NCBI RefSeq assembly: GCF_030167905.1
Contig: NZ_JARGNA010000001.1
Coordinates: forward strand, 186,001-250,000
Direction: 5' to 3'
DNA length: 64,000 nt
Source of the DNA: Flavobacterium terrisoli
GTDB taxonomy: Bacteria; Bacteroidota; Bacteroidia; Flavobacteriales; Flavobacteriaceae
The notes under the pieces are model-generated. The model had not been told where the DNA came from. It did not search any database and saw only the letters and a list, made by a program, of their open reading frames with translations. The position numbers were made by a program, and so were the translations under genes. Shown in pieces: positions 1 to 9,025 of the stretch (the first letter of the stretch is position 1; every line of letters starts with the position of its first letter).

Positions 1-1
1 T

Positions 2-1561
2 TATAAGGATAAGGATTTGTTCTATAATGATGCGAAAGTAAAATACATTTCTGTTGATTTTCCTACTCAGGGATACAATTACAAATATGAAATGGAGAAG
101 AAATATGAAGACGTAAAATACTTTACGTCATTATATTTCAATGATGAATATCCTGTCTTAAAGAAAAAAATCTCTTTTGACATTCCCAATTGGCTAGAAG
201 TTGAGTTACGAGAATTCAATTTTGAAGGCAATAAAATTACCAAAACCTCGACTCAGGAAGGCAATGTGACGCACATTACTTACACTTTTGACGATGTGCC
301 TGCCATTTACAAAGAAGAGGAAACACCCGGCAGAAGTTATATCTATCCACACATTTTGGTTTTGGCTAAATCTTTTACCAAAGACGGCGCAAAAACACCT
401 TTGTTTGGCGATTATAACGATTTGTACAAATGGTATCACTCCTTGGTTTTGATGATGAAGGATGACACTTCTGTGCTTAAAGACAAGGTAACTGAACTTA
501 CAGCCAATGCCAAAACCGATGAGGAAAAAATCAAAAACATCTATTATTGGGTACAGGATAACATCCGTTATATTGCTTTTGAAGATGGCATAGCCGGTTT
601 TAAACCGGATGAGTCCAATAATGTTTTCACCAAAAGATATGGCGACTGTAAAGGTATGGCCAATTTGATCAAGCAAATGTTGAAAGTTGCCGGTTTTGAT
701 GCGCGACTGACCTGGATTGGAACCAAACACATTGCATATGATTACAAAACACCATCTTTGGCCGTTGACAACCACATGATTTGTACTTTATTCCACAAAG
801 GCAAAAAGATTTATCTTGACGGAACAGAGAAATTCAATTCTCTGGGCGATTATGCAGAGCGCATTCAGAACAAAGAAGTCATGATTGAAGATGGCGACAA
901 ATGTATCATTGAAAAAGTTCCCGGCGGAACCGCTGATGCCAACAAAGAGATTTTCAAGGCAACGCTTAACATCGAAAATGAAACCATGGTTGGTTCTTGC
1001 AACAAAAGCTTTTGGGGCGAAAGCAAAACCCAATTTTTGAACATTTACAACAGTTTTGAAACTAACAAAAAGAAAGAACGCCTCGACGGGTTTTTATCAA
1101 GACAAAATAAAAGCATCCTAGTTAAAGACCTGAAAACAAGTGATTTTAAAGACCGGGACATTCCTTTGACACTTGACTACAACATTGCCGTTTCAAATAA
1201 AATTTCCTCTTTTGACGATGAAATATATGTTGACTTAGACTTTATGAACGAGTATAAAAGCTTCGAATTAAAAGACCGAAAAGTAGATTATGAAATGGAT
1301 TATAAAACCAATTTTAATTCGTTGATTACCTTAAAAATTCCCGAAGGTTACAAAGTGACCAAAATGCCTTCCAACCTTGTGGTTAAGGAAGCCAATTTTG
1401 ATATTAACATCAGTTTTGAAAACACCGGAAAGGAAATCGTCTATAAAAAAACCTTCCTTTTCAAAAACGGTTGCATCAAGGCCAATGAAATGGAAAAATG
1501 GAATGATTTCAACAAAAAACTAGTCGAGAATTACAACCAACAAATTACCTTATCCAAATAA
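2..1561 (+). CDS. DUF3857 / transglutaminase-like protein (5' end outside window)
   Basis: The reading frame is open to the left edge, so the N-terminus, any signal peptide and part of the DUF3857 beta-sandwich are missing. The visible part ends the DUF3857 region and continues into a transglutaminase-like core. The putative triad is intact: Cys in YGDCKG (codon 647-649), His in DNHMIC (773-775) and Asp in YLDGTE (818-820). A DUF3858-like beta-rich tail follows. In Bacteroidota such proteins are exported envelope proteins of unknown substrate. The gene lies 12 bp before a paralogue (1574-3730) and is probably co-transcribed with it. Domain call is firm; substrate and function are unknown. Confidence 0.85.
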   Translation, partial: YKDKDLFYNDAKVKYISVDFPTQGYNYKYEMEKKYEDVKYFTSLYFNDEYPVLKKKISFDIPNWLEVELREFNFEGNKITKTSTQEGNVTHITYTFDDVPAIYKEEETPGRSYIYPHILVLAKSFTKDGAKTPLFGDYNDLYKWYHSLVLMMKDDTSVLKDKVTELTANAKTDEEKIKNIYYWVQDNIRYIAFEDGIAGFKPDESNNVFTKRYGDCKGMANLIKQMLKVAGFDARLTWIGTKHIAYDYKTPSLAVDNHMICTLFHKGKKIYLDGTEKFNSLGDYAERIQNKEVMIEDGDKCIIEKVPGGTADANKEIFKATLNIENETMVGSCNKSFWGESKTQFLNIYNSFETNKKKERLDGFLSRQNKSILVKDLKTSDFKDRDIPLTLDYNIAVSNKISSFDDEIYVDLDFMNEYKSFELKDRKVDYEMDYKTNFNSLITLKIPEGYKVTKMPSNLVVKEANFDINISFENTGKEIVYKKTFLFKNGCIKANEMEKWNDFNKKLVENYNQQITLSK

Positions 1562-1573
1562 AACCAAAGTCAA

Positions 1574-3730
1574 ATGAAAGCCAAACTGTTATTGTTTTTG
1601 CTATTAATCGCCACTTCGTTGGGAGCACAAACTAAAGAAAATGTCAAAGAATTTTTTTGGGGTGCCAAAGATGAATTCAAAAAATCCAACACCATTCCCG
1701 ATAAGTGGAAAAATGAATCGGCCGTTCTCATTCACAAAAGAGAACACTACAACTATCATAAGTTTGGCGCCAATGTTACTTATACTTCAGCCATCAGAAA
1801 GAGAATCAAACTTCTGGATCAGGCGGCAGTAACCGAGTTTTCTCAGTTCTCCTATAAAACCAAATTCTACTCAAACAAAGCTTATGGCAACTTTTGGCGC
1901 AGAGGAACCAATTTTATAGGTGTAAAAGTGGTAAAACCCGATGGAAAGGAAATTGAAATTGACACCGAAAAAGAAGCAAAAGAAGTTAACGATGAGCAAA
2001 AATTAGCCATTCCTAATCTGGAAGTTGGCGATATTATTGATTATTATTTTTACAGCGTAGAACCTTTTAAATCGGTTTTTGATTACAGCTTTGAAGCGGT
2101 TGAAACGCCATTGGGTGATGTTTATCCAATCATGGATTTGAAAATTACGCTGGAAACAGAAAACGATTTCTTCGTAAATTTCAACACCTATAACGGCGCG
2201 CCTGAATTGAAACAGATTCCAACCAAAAGCAGCGGCGAAAGAAGCTATGAATTAGTAGAAAAAAACATCGAAAAGAATGAATTCCCACGTTGGTTTTATC
2301 CATTGGCGGAAATGCCATGCTACAAATTTCAGGTGATTTTTGCCCGTTCAGGAAAATTTGAAGCTTTGGCTGATGGTTTTTTATCCGAAAGCGAAAAAGA
2401 AATCAAGAAGACCGTTGCCAAACAAGACATTTACGATTATTACAACAAAAAATTCGTTCCGTCCGGAAATCTTGACCCAATCAAGGATTTTCTGAAAGGA
2501 AAGGATTTTGCCAACGAAGAGGAAAAAGTACGTGAAGTGTATTATTTCTGTCGTCACGAATATTACACCCGATACGTTGAAGCCTTTGTGGTCAATGAAG
2601 CGAAGCTTTTTTATCCTTTTGAATACTATGGCTACAACCCGATATTCTTTAATAAGGAAGAAGCATTTATCAACTATTTCATGTATTTCCTTAAAAAGAA
2701 TGAAATTGATTATGATATCATAGTGGCAACGCCAAGATACAACGGTTCTATCGATGATTTGTTGATTCAGGGCAATGTGACCAAATTGATTAGGGTAAAC
2801 ACCAAAAATCCGGTGTACTTGGAATACTTTTCACCTTACACCAGTGCGGACCAAATTGACTATACCGTAGAAAATTCGAAAGCGTATGTACTGGAAGTTT
2901 CAAAAGGAAAAAAAGTAACGGATGCTTCAACTGTGATGCTTCCTTCAAGTACTTATCAGGAAAACAGCTATAAAACCAAAACAAACTTAACCCTGGATGA
3001 TTTTACCGGTTTTAAAGTAAAAAAGGAATCTTCCTATTTAGGTCATTTGAAAGAAAATGAGCAAAAAGACAAATTTAATTTCTATGATTATGTTTATGAA
3101 GATTACACGAAATATGGTACAACGCAACTCTTGGAATATGTAAAAAACAAGAAAAAGAAAGAGCAATACACCAACGAACTGACTGCGTTGATCAACAAAA
3201 TGAAGGACAAGCAAAAGGAAACCTTTGAAAAGTCGGTTGAAGAGGAATATGAGTTTGACGTGGATGATTATAAATTCGAAATCAAAAACTCAGGCCGTTA
3301 TGGTAAAAAATCGGCTTTTGAAATGGAAGAAACTTTTGCGGTTAAAAATAATTTAATCAAAAAAGCAGGCGATAAATACCTGATTGAAATTGGTAAAATG
3401 CTAACTTCCCAGATAGAAATCGACCAAAAAGAGAAAGATAGAAAAAACAATATTTATATGGTTTATCCACGTTCTTTTGACAATGAAATCATTCTAGAGA
3501 TTCCGGCAGGATACAGTGTTTCGGGATTGGAAAAACTAAACAAAAAGGTGGAAAATGAAACCGGTGGATTTACTTCTTCTGCAGAAGTAAAAGGAAATCA
3601 GTTGGTCATCAAAACGTTTAAGTATTATAAAAACTATTACGAACCCAACGCTAATTGGAACAAAATGATCGCCTTTTTAGATGCGGCATACCAATTCACT
3701 CAGGAAAAGGTTTTATTGAAGAAAAACTAA
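1574..3730 (+). CDS. DUF3857 protein with degenerate transglutaminase-like domain
   Basis: 718 residues with a signal peptide (residues 1-19, cleavage near LGAQ), so exported. Residues about 50-230 resemble DUF3857. Residues about 310-430 align in layout with the transglutaminase core of the gene before it. Where the neighbour has YGDCKG this protein has FFNKEEAF, the NHM His is replaced by NVTKL, and the DGTE Asp by EYFS. The triad therefore appears lost, and the protein may be a non-catalytic binding partner. The remainder is a lysine- and glutamate-rich region ending in a beta-type DUF3858-like tail. A hairpin terminator region follows at 3741. Function unknown. Confidence 0.85.
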   Translation: MKAKLLLFLLLIATSLGAQTKENVKEFFWGAKDEFKKSNTIPDKWKNESAVLIHKREHYNYHKFGANVTYTSAIRKRIKLLDQAAVTEFSQFSYKTKFYSNKAYGNFWRRGTNFIGVKVVKPDGKEIEIDTEKEAKEVNDEQKLAIPNLEVGDIIDYYFYSVEPFKSVFDYSFEAVETPLGDVYPIMDLKITLETENDFFVNFNTYNGAPELKQIPTKSSGERSYELVEKNIEKNEFPRWFYPLAEMPCYKFQVIFARSGKFEALADGFLSESEKEIKKTVAKQDIYDYYNKKFVPSGNLDPIKDFLKGKDFANEEEKVREVYYFCRHEYYTRYVEAFVVNEAKLFYPFEYYGYNPIFFNKEEAFINYFMYFLKKNEIDYDIIVATPRYNGSIDDLLIQGNVTKLIRVNTKNPVYLEYFSPYTSADQIDYTVENSKAYVLEVSKGKKVTDASTVMLPSSTYQENSYKTKTNLTLDDFTGFKVKKESSYLGHLKENEQKDKFNFYDYVYEDYTKYGTTQLLEYVKNKKKKEQYTNELTALINKMKDKQKETFEKSVEEEYEFDVDDYKFEIKNSGRYGKKSAFEMEETFAVKNNLIKKAGDKYLIEIGKMLTSQIEIDQKEKDRKNNIYMVYPRSFDNEIILEIPAGYSVSGLEKLNKKVENETGGFTSSAEVKGNQLVIKTFKYYKNYYEPNANWNKMIAFLDAAYQFTQEKVLLKKN

Positions 3731-3740
3731 TCCTGTACTC

Positions 3741-3777
3741 AAAAAAAGTCCCGAATTGCTTCGAGACTTTTTTTATC
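3741..3777 (-). terminator. intrinsic terminator between convergent genes
   Basis: An A-run, a GTC-C-CGA / TCG-A-GAC stem around loop ATTGCT, and a T-run lie between two converging genes. Read on the minus strand the central pair is a U-G wobble; on the plus strand it is a C-A mismatch. The hairpin therefore fits the operon ending at 3780 best, but may stop both transcripts. Confidence 0.8.
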
Positions 3778-3779
3778 TT

Positions 3780-5036
3780 TTATCTTCCGGACAACCAAGT
3801 CGCCGGGTTGAAAAAAGTTGAGTTTTGGGAAATTAAGAATTTAAGAACTGTTCTTCCGTCAGCATCTGTTTTAATCTTGCCCAGCGTTTCTTTGGCCGAA
3901 ACCTTATCGCCTACACTCACATTTACTGTACTTAAATTTTGATAGGTAGTAAAGAAATCTCCGTGCTTAATGGCTACCGCTTTTTTTAGCGGCGATATTT
4001 GTTGAATCTGAACAACTTCTCCTGAGAATACGGCTCTGGCTGTTGCACCGCTTTCGGTAGAAATTTCGATACCGCTATTGTGAACTTCCAAGGTTTTAAA
4101 CACCGGATGCGGTTGGTTTCCATAACCTAAGGTTATTGCTCCTCTTTCAACTGGCCATGGCAATCTTCCTTTGTTGGCTTTGAAATTATCGGAGACCAAT
4201 TTTCCTTCCGGAGTCAAAACGATATTGGTTGATGTTTCGATGGCTTTTTTCTCTGCTGCCGTTATTTTCGGATTGGCTTTTACATTGGCGGCCGCTGTTT
4301 TCTTATTGGCCGCAATGATTGCATCGCGGATCATTTTCTTGATCTGAGCGTCAATCTTTTTGGTTTCCTGCTGTTTCTTCTTGATTTCGGCAGTGATTTT
4401 GCCTTTCTCCTTCTTAATCTGATTGGCTATTTTTTCCTGCTCCTGCTTTTCTTTTTCAAGCTCCTTTCTTTCTTTTACATTCTCGGCAATCAATTTTTCC
4501 TTCTCAGATTTCTGGGCTCCTATTTTTTCATTGTAAGTCACCAATTGTGTGGTTTTCCCTTTAATTTCTTCACCCTGCATTTTTCTGTAGCTCGCATATT
4601 GTTTCATATACTGAGCTCTTTTATAAGCCTGAAGGAAGTTTTGGGATGATAACAAGAACATGGCACGGCTTTGTTCCGAACGGCTCTTATAAGACTTTAA
4701 AATCATCTCGGCGTAATCTTTTCGCAGTTGCTCTAAGTCACGGTTGAGTTGGTTTATTTTGAGCTGATTGATATAAATATCGTTGCTCAATAATTTGGTT
4801 TGTTTTTCGGTAGTGCGGATTAGTTTTTCCTTGAGTCCGATTTTTTCCTTTTGAATCAATAACTGACTCACTACAGATTTTTCCTTGCTCTTAACCGACT
4901 GCAATAGTTTTTCCTTTTCCTGAATTTCAAGTTGTATTTTGATTTTTCTCTGTTCGAGTTCTTCCTGTGTAGGCGGTTGGCTCCACATTGGCGCAGCAAA
5001 ACAAAAGAATAATAGGCAGAAAAAGAATTTAGGCAT
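3780..5036 (-). CDS. EnvC-like coiled-coil protein with degenerate LytM (M23) domain
   Basis: 418 residues from the ATG at 5036; a TTG 18 bp upstream is a less likely start. A signal peptide (about 1-19) is followed by long coiled coil at about 22-240 and a LytM/M23 domain at about 300-410. Active M23 enzymes bind zinc through HxGxD and HxH. Here the first motif reads HNSGIE and the second YQN, so the metal site looks lost. That is how EnvC, an activator of cell-wall amidases, differs from true peptidases. I infer a periplasmic activator of peptidoglycan hydrolysis in cell separation. Last gene of the operon that begins near 10495. Confidence 0.85.
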   Translation of the reverse strand: MPKFFFCLLFFCFAAPMWSQPPTQEELEQRKIKIQLEIQEKEKLLQSVKSKEKSVVSQLLIQKEKIGLKEKLIRTTEKQTKLLSNDIYINQLKINQLNRDLEQLRKDYAEMILKSYKSRSEQSRAMFLLSSQNFLQAYKRAQYMKQYASYRKMQGEEIKGKTTQLVTYNEKIGAQKSEKEKLIAENVKERKELEKEKQEQEKIANQIKKEKGKITAEIKKKQQETKKIDAQIKKMIRDAIIAANKKTAAANVKANPKITAAEKKAIETSTNIVLTPEGKLVSDNFKANKGRLPWPVERGAITLGYGNQPHPVFKTLEVHNSGIEISTESGATARAVFSGEVVQIQQISPLKKAVAIKHGDFFTTYQNLSTVNVSVGDKVSAKETLGKIKTDADGRTVLKFLISQNSTFFNPATWLSGR

Positions 5037-5056
5037 GGTACTGTATTTTGGCAAAT

Positions 5057-5836
5057 CTAATTTATAAAAATTCTTTCGTATCCATCAGGAACACTGTATG
5101 GAAATGAAAGTTCTTCGTTAAACGTAATTGTATTATATTCGATTGAAATGGCTGTTTTCCCTTTCTTCTGCATCGCATTGATATCCAAATTTGACGGTAA
5201 AACCGCTGCGGCAAAGTTCTGATAATTGGAATAATTTACCTCAAATCTTCTCTCATTTTTCGATTGGTCCATTACTTGTTTCCTTAACAAAAAGTTTTGT
5301 GGCTCAAATAAAAAAGTCTTTCCCGTATCGTTCTCAACCGTATTTAGTGCATACAATTTATCAATTAAATGATAAATATAATCCTGTTTGGTCAAATCAT
5401 CTATCGGTCGGCCCAGAAGCATATTCTGTACTTTACTGAAATCCAAATCGGTGCCCAGCCATTCGCTCAGTGAGGCATAATCGCCCTCAAAATAAGTACC
5501 ATTGATTTTCTCGTAATACTTCACTTCTTTAGGCGTAATCAAGGCTTTGGCCAAAGTGATTCCCAAAACACGAATGCTTACCAAAATCTTCTCGTTCTTT
5601 TTGATTTTGATTTCGGCCGAAACATTCTGAGACTGCTTTTCATCACTGTATTTGGCACTTGACCTAATATATAACGTGGAAAAATCGCTTTTATTGTTGT
5701 AGTGATTCTCGATGACCTTTTGTGCCGTCATGGCATTTTCATCAAGGATTGGCTTAGTGTTAGTATCAACTAAAACTGCCTTTGATTTACAAGATGCTAA
5801 AAAAACGACCAATACAATATAATACCAATACTTCAT
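5057..5836 (-). CDS. DUF4292 lipoprotein
   Basis: 259 residues. The N-terminus is a lipoprotein signal with lipobox LASC (Cys16), followed by a soluble beta-rich domain that I recognise as DUF4292, a Bacteroidota family. The fold may resemble the LolA/LolB lipoprotein-carrier group, but that is only a suggestion from its size and strand pattern. Its start overlaps the stop of the TPR gene as TAATG, implying translational coupling. The EnvC-like gene follows after about 20 bp. Probably sits in the periplasm or outer membrane; role unknown. Confidence 0.8.
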   Translation of the reverse strand: MKYWYYIVLVVFLASCKSKAVLVDTNTKPILDENAMTAQKVIENHYNNKSDFSTLYIRSSAKYSDEKQSQNVSAEIKIKKNEKILVSIRVLGITLAKALITPKEVKYYEKINGTYFEGDYASLSEWLGTDLDFSKVQNMLLGRPIDDLTKQDYIYHLIDKLYALNTVENDTGKTFLFEPQNFLLRKQVMDQSKNERRFEVNYSNYQNFAAAVLPSNLDINAMQKKGKTAISIEYNTITFNEELSFPYSVPDGYERIFIN

Positions 5837-7185
5837 TATTTCTTTTGCTTTTTAATGAGTTCATTGGCTTTAGTAAAAAACTTTTCTTTCTTCTTCATAT
5901 CGCCCAAACCATTATAGGCTTCACCTAACTGAATGTTGAAATTGATTTCCAAAGCCGTATCATCGATAACAAAATCCAAGCCAGTCTCTAAGGTTGAAGC
6001 GGCTTTCTTGAAATTCCCTGTCTGATTGTAGCCCAAACCGGCATAATAATAAAACTGTGGTTGCGTTGGAAACAATTGGGTCAAATCGTCTGCTTTTTGT
6101 GCTAAAACCGGAAATTGTTGTTTTTCGGTATAGGTCTGAAGCAACAGTATTTGTGTTTCAACATCTTCGGGATAGTTTTTAAGATGTTTTTCGAAATATT
6201 TAATGGCTTGGTCCCAATTGGCTTTAGCATAATAAAACTTGGCTATTTCATTGGCTACTTTTACTTCCTTATCATTGTCAAAATAGGAAATCGCTTTGTC
6301 TAAATCAGCTTCGTACTTCGGATTGTTTTTGGTGAAAATCAAAAACTCATTCAATATCCTATGCTTGATTTTTTGATCAATCTTTTTGCTTGGCAACACC
6401 AAATTCATCGCTTTGACCGCATTGTCACCGTCATTGTTATTCAGATGGAATTTGAACAAACTTACTTGTGCCCAGTCGGAAGTTGGGATTTCCTTTTCCA
6501 GTTTCTTGGCAATTTCCAATGCTTTTTCTTCCTGATTGCTTTGAGAATACATATAAATCAGCGCGATATAATTGGATTCCTCTTTTGGGAATTTTTTGAT
6601 TTGGTCTAATAGATTGTTCTTCTCAGCCGACTGGTATTTGGCGTCTTTTAGGATATCCGCTTTGTACAATTCGCGTTTGTCAGTCTTTCCGAATTTTTCA
6701 TTCAACTCATTGATGAGTTCCAATGCTTTGTCGAACTGTTGGGTATTCATGTAAAGCGAAGTCAAATCTTCTTTGTAATCTTCCTTGAATTCGATGAGTT
6801 TTTGAACAATCACAATCGCCTGATTGTAATCGTGAGTGTCATAACACACATCATACATTCCGACCCAGGCCCAACGGTTTTTAGGATCCATTTGGGTTAC
6901 CTTTTCGAAATTATCATAAGCCTCTTTGTATTTCTTTTGGGCCAGATAATTTTTCCCGAATTCAAAATAAACCACGGCATTCTCAGGCTCCAGTTCTTTG
7001 CATTTTTCCAAGGCTTCGATGGCCTTATCATAGTTTTCGATGCCTTTTTGCTTCAGGGATTCGTAGAAAAAGTTTTGAAATTTATTGTCAACTGTCTCGA
7101 CATCTTCCGGCTCGGTTTGAGCTAAAAGAATATTGGGAACGAACATCATTCCTAACAGCAAACCATAAATTCCGCTTTTTTTCAT
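5836..7185 (-). CDS. tetratricopeptide repeat protein, exported
   Basis: 449 residues with a signal peptide (about 1-22, ending LLAQ) and then many TPR units from about residue 35 to the end, for example AVVYFEFGKNYLAQKKYKEA and TQPQFYYYAGLGYNQTGNFK. TPR arrays act as protein-protein scaffolds, and this one is predicted to be periplasmic. It lies 6 bp after the nucleotidyltransferase gene and overlaps the DUF4292 lipoprotein gene by one base. The constant spacing suggests that TPR protein, lipoprotein and EnvC-like protein work together in the envelope. Partner unknown. Confidence 0.85.
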   Translation of the reverse strand: MKKSGIYGLLLGMMFVPNILLAQTEPEDVETVDNKFQNFFYESLKQKGIENYDKAIEALEKCKELEPENAVVYFEFGKNYLAQKKYKEAYDNFEKVTQMDPKNRWAWVGMYDVCYDTHDYNQAIVIVQKLIEFKEDYKEDLTSLYMNTQQFDKALELINELNEKFGKTDKRELYKADILKDAKYQSAEKNNLLDQIKKFPKEESNYIALIYMYSQSNQEEKALEIAKKLEKEIPTSDWAQVSLFKFHLNNNDGDNAVKAMNLVLPSKKIDQKIKHRILNEFLIFTKNNPKYEADLDKAISYFDNDKEVKVANEIAKFYYAKANWDQAIKYFEKHLKNYPEDVETQILLLQTYTEKQQFPVLAQKADDLTQLFPTQPQFYYYAGLGYNQTGNFKKAASTLETGLDFVIDDTALEINFNIQLGEAYNGLGDMKKKEKFFTKANELIKKQKK

Positions 7186-7191
7186 ATTTTT

Positions 7192-8202
7192 TTATTCTAA
7201 AACTGAATAATCACCGATACTGATGCTTTTAAAATCCCCATCAAAGGTAGCGTGATTTCCAATCATCGCGTTGTTCAATTGTGCATTTTTAATATGCGCA
7301 TGTGTTTGTATCAAACTATTTTGGATATTCGAATTAATCAAATGTGTTCCTCTTCCAAGGGAAACATTCGGTCCAACGGTTGAATTAATCAAAACCACAT
7401 CTTCCCCAATATAACAAGGTGGAATGATGGTTGAGTTTTCCAATTTCACCGCATAATCAATCAGATGTTCTCCGTCATTGTGCAAAAATCCCAACATGCG
7501 CGAATTGGTTTCCACCGTCACATCTTTATTTCCGCAGTCCATCCATTCATCCACTTTCCCAGGCACAAATTTCATGCCTTTTGCCATCATTTGTTTAATT
7601 CCGTCATTAATTTGGTATTCACCACCGTGAATGATGTTATTGTCAAGAACCAATTGTAGTTCGTTTTTCAATACAGCAACATCTTTGAAATAATAAATTC
7701 CGATTACGGCTAAATCAGAAACAAACTCTTTTGGTTTTTCCACCAGTTCTATTATTTCATTAGACTCATTCAGGTTAATTACCCCAAAAGCTTCCGGTTG
7801 GTCCACTTGTTTTACCCAAATCACGCTATCAGCAGTTTTGTCTAAATCAAAATCGGCACGGATTAACGTATCGGCATAAGCAATCACCGCCGGGCCGCTC
7901 AAAGAGTCTTTGGCACACATAATGGCATGACCGGTTCCGAGTGCCTCGTTTTGGTAATAAATGGTTCCTTTGGCGCCTAATTTTTGGGCTATTGCAACCA
8001 AATCATCTTCTACTTTTTTGCCGAAACTTTCATGAATCACAAATGCTACTTCATCAATCTCCTGATTCAATACACCCGCAATATCTTCTACCAGACGATG
8101 AACGATTGGCTTTCCTGCGATTGGGATTAATGGTTTTGGAATGGTTAAGGTATGTGGACGAAGTCGTGAACCACGACCAGCCATTGGTACTATAATTTTC
8201 AT
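7192..8202 (-). CDS. sugar-phosphate nucleotidyltransferase with left-handed beta-helix tail
   Basis: 336 residues. The N-terminal Rossmann-like nucleotidyltransferase domain (about 1-235) starts with MAGRGSRLRP and has PKPL, the usual NTP-binding signature, plus GTGHAI and a D-containing metal site (YADTLI). The C-terminal part (about 250-336) shows hexapeptide-type repeats (IGEDVVLINSTVGPNVSLG), a left-handed beta helix. It would join a hexose-1-phosphate to an NTP to give NDP-sugar. The class (glucose-1-P thymidylyl- or mannose-1-P guanylyl-type) cannot be settled by eye. The gene is separated from dut by a 387-bp insert that carries a broken GIY-YIG gene. Confidence 0.85.
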   Translation of the reverse strand: MKIIVPMAGRGSRLRPHTLTIPKPLIPIAGKPIVHRLVEDIAGVLNQEIDEVAFVIHESFGKKVEDDLVAIAQKLGAKGTIYYQNEALGTGHAIMCAKDSLSGPAVIAYADTLIRADFDLDKTADSVIWVKQVDQPEAFGVINLNESNEIIELVEKPKEFVSDLAVIGIYYFKDVAVLKNELQLVLDNNIIHGGEYQINDGIKQMMAKGMKFVPGKVDEWMDCGNKDVTVETNSRMLGFLHNDGEHLIDYAVKLENSTIIPPCYIGEDVVLINSTVGPNVSLGRGTHLINSNIQNSLIQTHAHIKNAQLNNAMIGNHATFDGDFKSISIGDYSVLE

Positions 8203-8210
8203 GTTAATTG

Positions 8211-8224
8211 CCCGCGAATGCGGG
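8211..8224. repeat. short palindrome CCCGC-gaat-GCGGG
   Basis: A GC-rich 5-bp stem with a 4-base loop in very AT-rich surroundings, 8 bp upstream of the nucleotidyltransferase start. It marks one side of the insert that holds the GIY-YIG gene; the other side has a second palindrome at 8570-8589. No T-run follows, so it does not look like a terminator. Confidence 0.65.
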
Positions 8225-8235
8225 TATCTTTTAAA

Positions 8236-8556
8236 TTAAACTTTATTTCTTATTGTATTGAAATTGAAATTCCAATTTGAACTAATATCCATCCAAGTTG
8301 GATTCATATCTTCAATTAAATTTACTTTCCAATCTCTTTTCTATTTTTTTAATTGTTTCTCTCTTTTTGTAGCTTCAAACCCATTTTCCCATTCTTCAAA
8401 ATAAATTAACTTATCACAATTATATTTAGCCGTAAATGAATTTGGATAAACTTTTAGTTTATGTTCTTTAACTCGCTCAATTAAATTATCAGTAACTCCA
8501 ACATAAATAACACCCTGATGTTTATTTGACATTATATAGATATACCATAATTTCAT
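8236..8556 (-). pseudogene. GIY-YIG nuclease-family gene with an in-frame amber stop
   Basis: The frame opens at 8556 with WYIYIM...IYVGVT, the GIY-YIG core, and reads 71 codons to KREKQLKK. It then meets TAG at 8341-8343. Continuing in the same frame gives KRDWKVNLIEDMNPTWMDIS and further residues to a TAA at 8236. Small GIY-YIG proteins normally run KQLKKW(K)RxWK...NP.W.D, so the TAG stands exactly where a conserved Trp (TGG) is expected. One G-to-A change explains it. The core Arg is present (IERVKEH), but the C-terminal third would be lost. Either a recent pseudogene or a sequencing error. Family role unclear: nuclease-like, often scattered between genomes. Confidence 0.8.
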
Positions 8557-8569
8557 TTTTTTACACTAG

Positions 8570-8589
8570 ATTCCTGCCTTCGCAGGAAT
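8570..8589. repeat. palindrome ATTCCTGC-cttc-GCAGGAAT
   Basis: A perfect 8-bp stem with a 4-base loop touching the dut stop codon. It resembles the dispersed palindromes found between genes in many genomes. With the palindrome at 8211 it brackets the GIY-YIG pseudogene. It could also trim or slow the dut transcript, but no U-run follows it on the minus strand. Confidence 0.65.
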
Positions 8590-9024
8590 TTATTTAACTC
8601 CTGTACTACCAAATCCACCTTCGCCACGGGATGTTTCAGACAATTCCTGTACTTCAATCCACTCGGCACGCTCATGCCTGGCAATGATTAATTGGGCAAT
8701 TCTTTCACCGTTTTCAATGACAAAATCTTCATTGGATAAATTTACTAAAATCACACCAATTTCTCCACGATAATCGGCATCAACTGTTCCCGGAGAATTC
8801 AATACCGTGATTCCTTTTTTAGCAGCGAGGCCACTTCTTGGGCGAACCTGTGCTTCGTAACCAACAGGTAATTCGATAAAAAGTCCGGTTTTAACAATCG
8901 TTCTTTCCAGAGGTTTTAGGGTTATCGGGTCAGCCAAATTGGCTCTCAAGTCCATTCCTGCCGAAGCAATGGTTTCATAATTAGGCAATTCGTGTTGTGA
9001 TTTATTGATAATTCTGATGGTCAT
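8590..9024 (-). CDS. dut: dUTP diphosphatase
   Basis: 144 residues, the usual length for the trimeric enzyme that cleaves dUTP to dUMP and pyrophosphate, keeping uracil out of DNA and feeding dTMP synthesis. All five motifs are visible in order: [28 protein letters not shown] (catalytic Asp), GERIAQLI and the C-terminal GEGGFGSTG arm. Starts with ATG one base after the flippase stop, so translation is probably coupled. The cytoplasmic housekeeping function is out of keeping with its envelope-related neighbours, but I know this order from other flavobacteria. Confidence 0.97.
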   Translation of the reverse strand: MTIRIINKSQHELPNYETIASAGMDLRANLADPITLKPLERTIVKTGLFIELPVGYEAQVRPRSGLAAKKGITVLNSPGTVDADYRGEIGVILVNLSNEDFVIENGERIAQLIIARHERAEWIEVQELSETSRGEGGFGSTGVK

Positions 9025-9025
9025 T

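Noticed and set aside
206..775. 189-codon open frame on the minus strand
   Set aside because: It lies fully opposite the DUF3857/transglutaminase-like coding region, has no motif, and is explained by codon use of the real gene.
8341..8343. TAG in the GIY-YIG frame as a pyrrolysine or read-through codon
   Set aside because: No downstream insertion element is visible, and pyrrolysine use is not expected in this phylum; a single TGG-to-TAG change is simpler.
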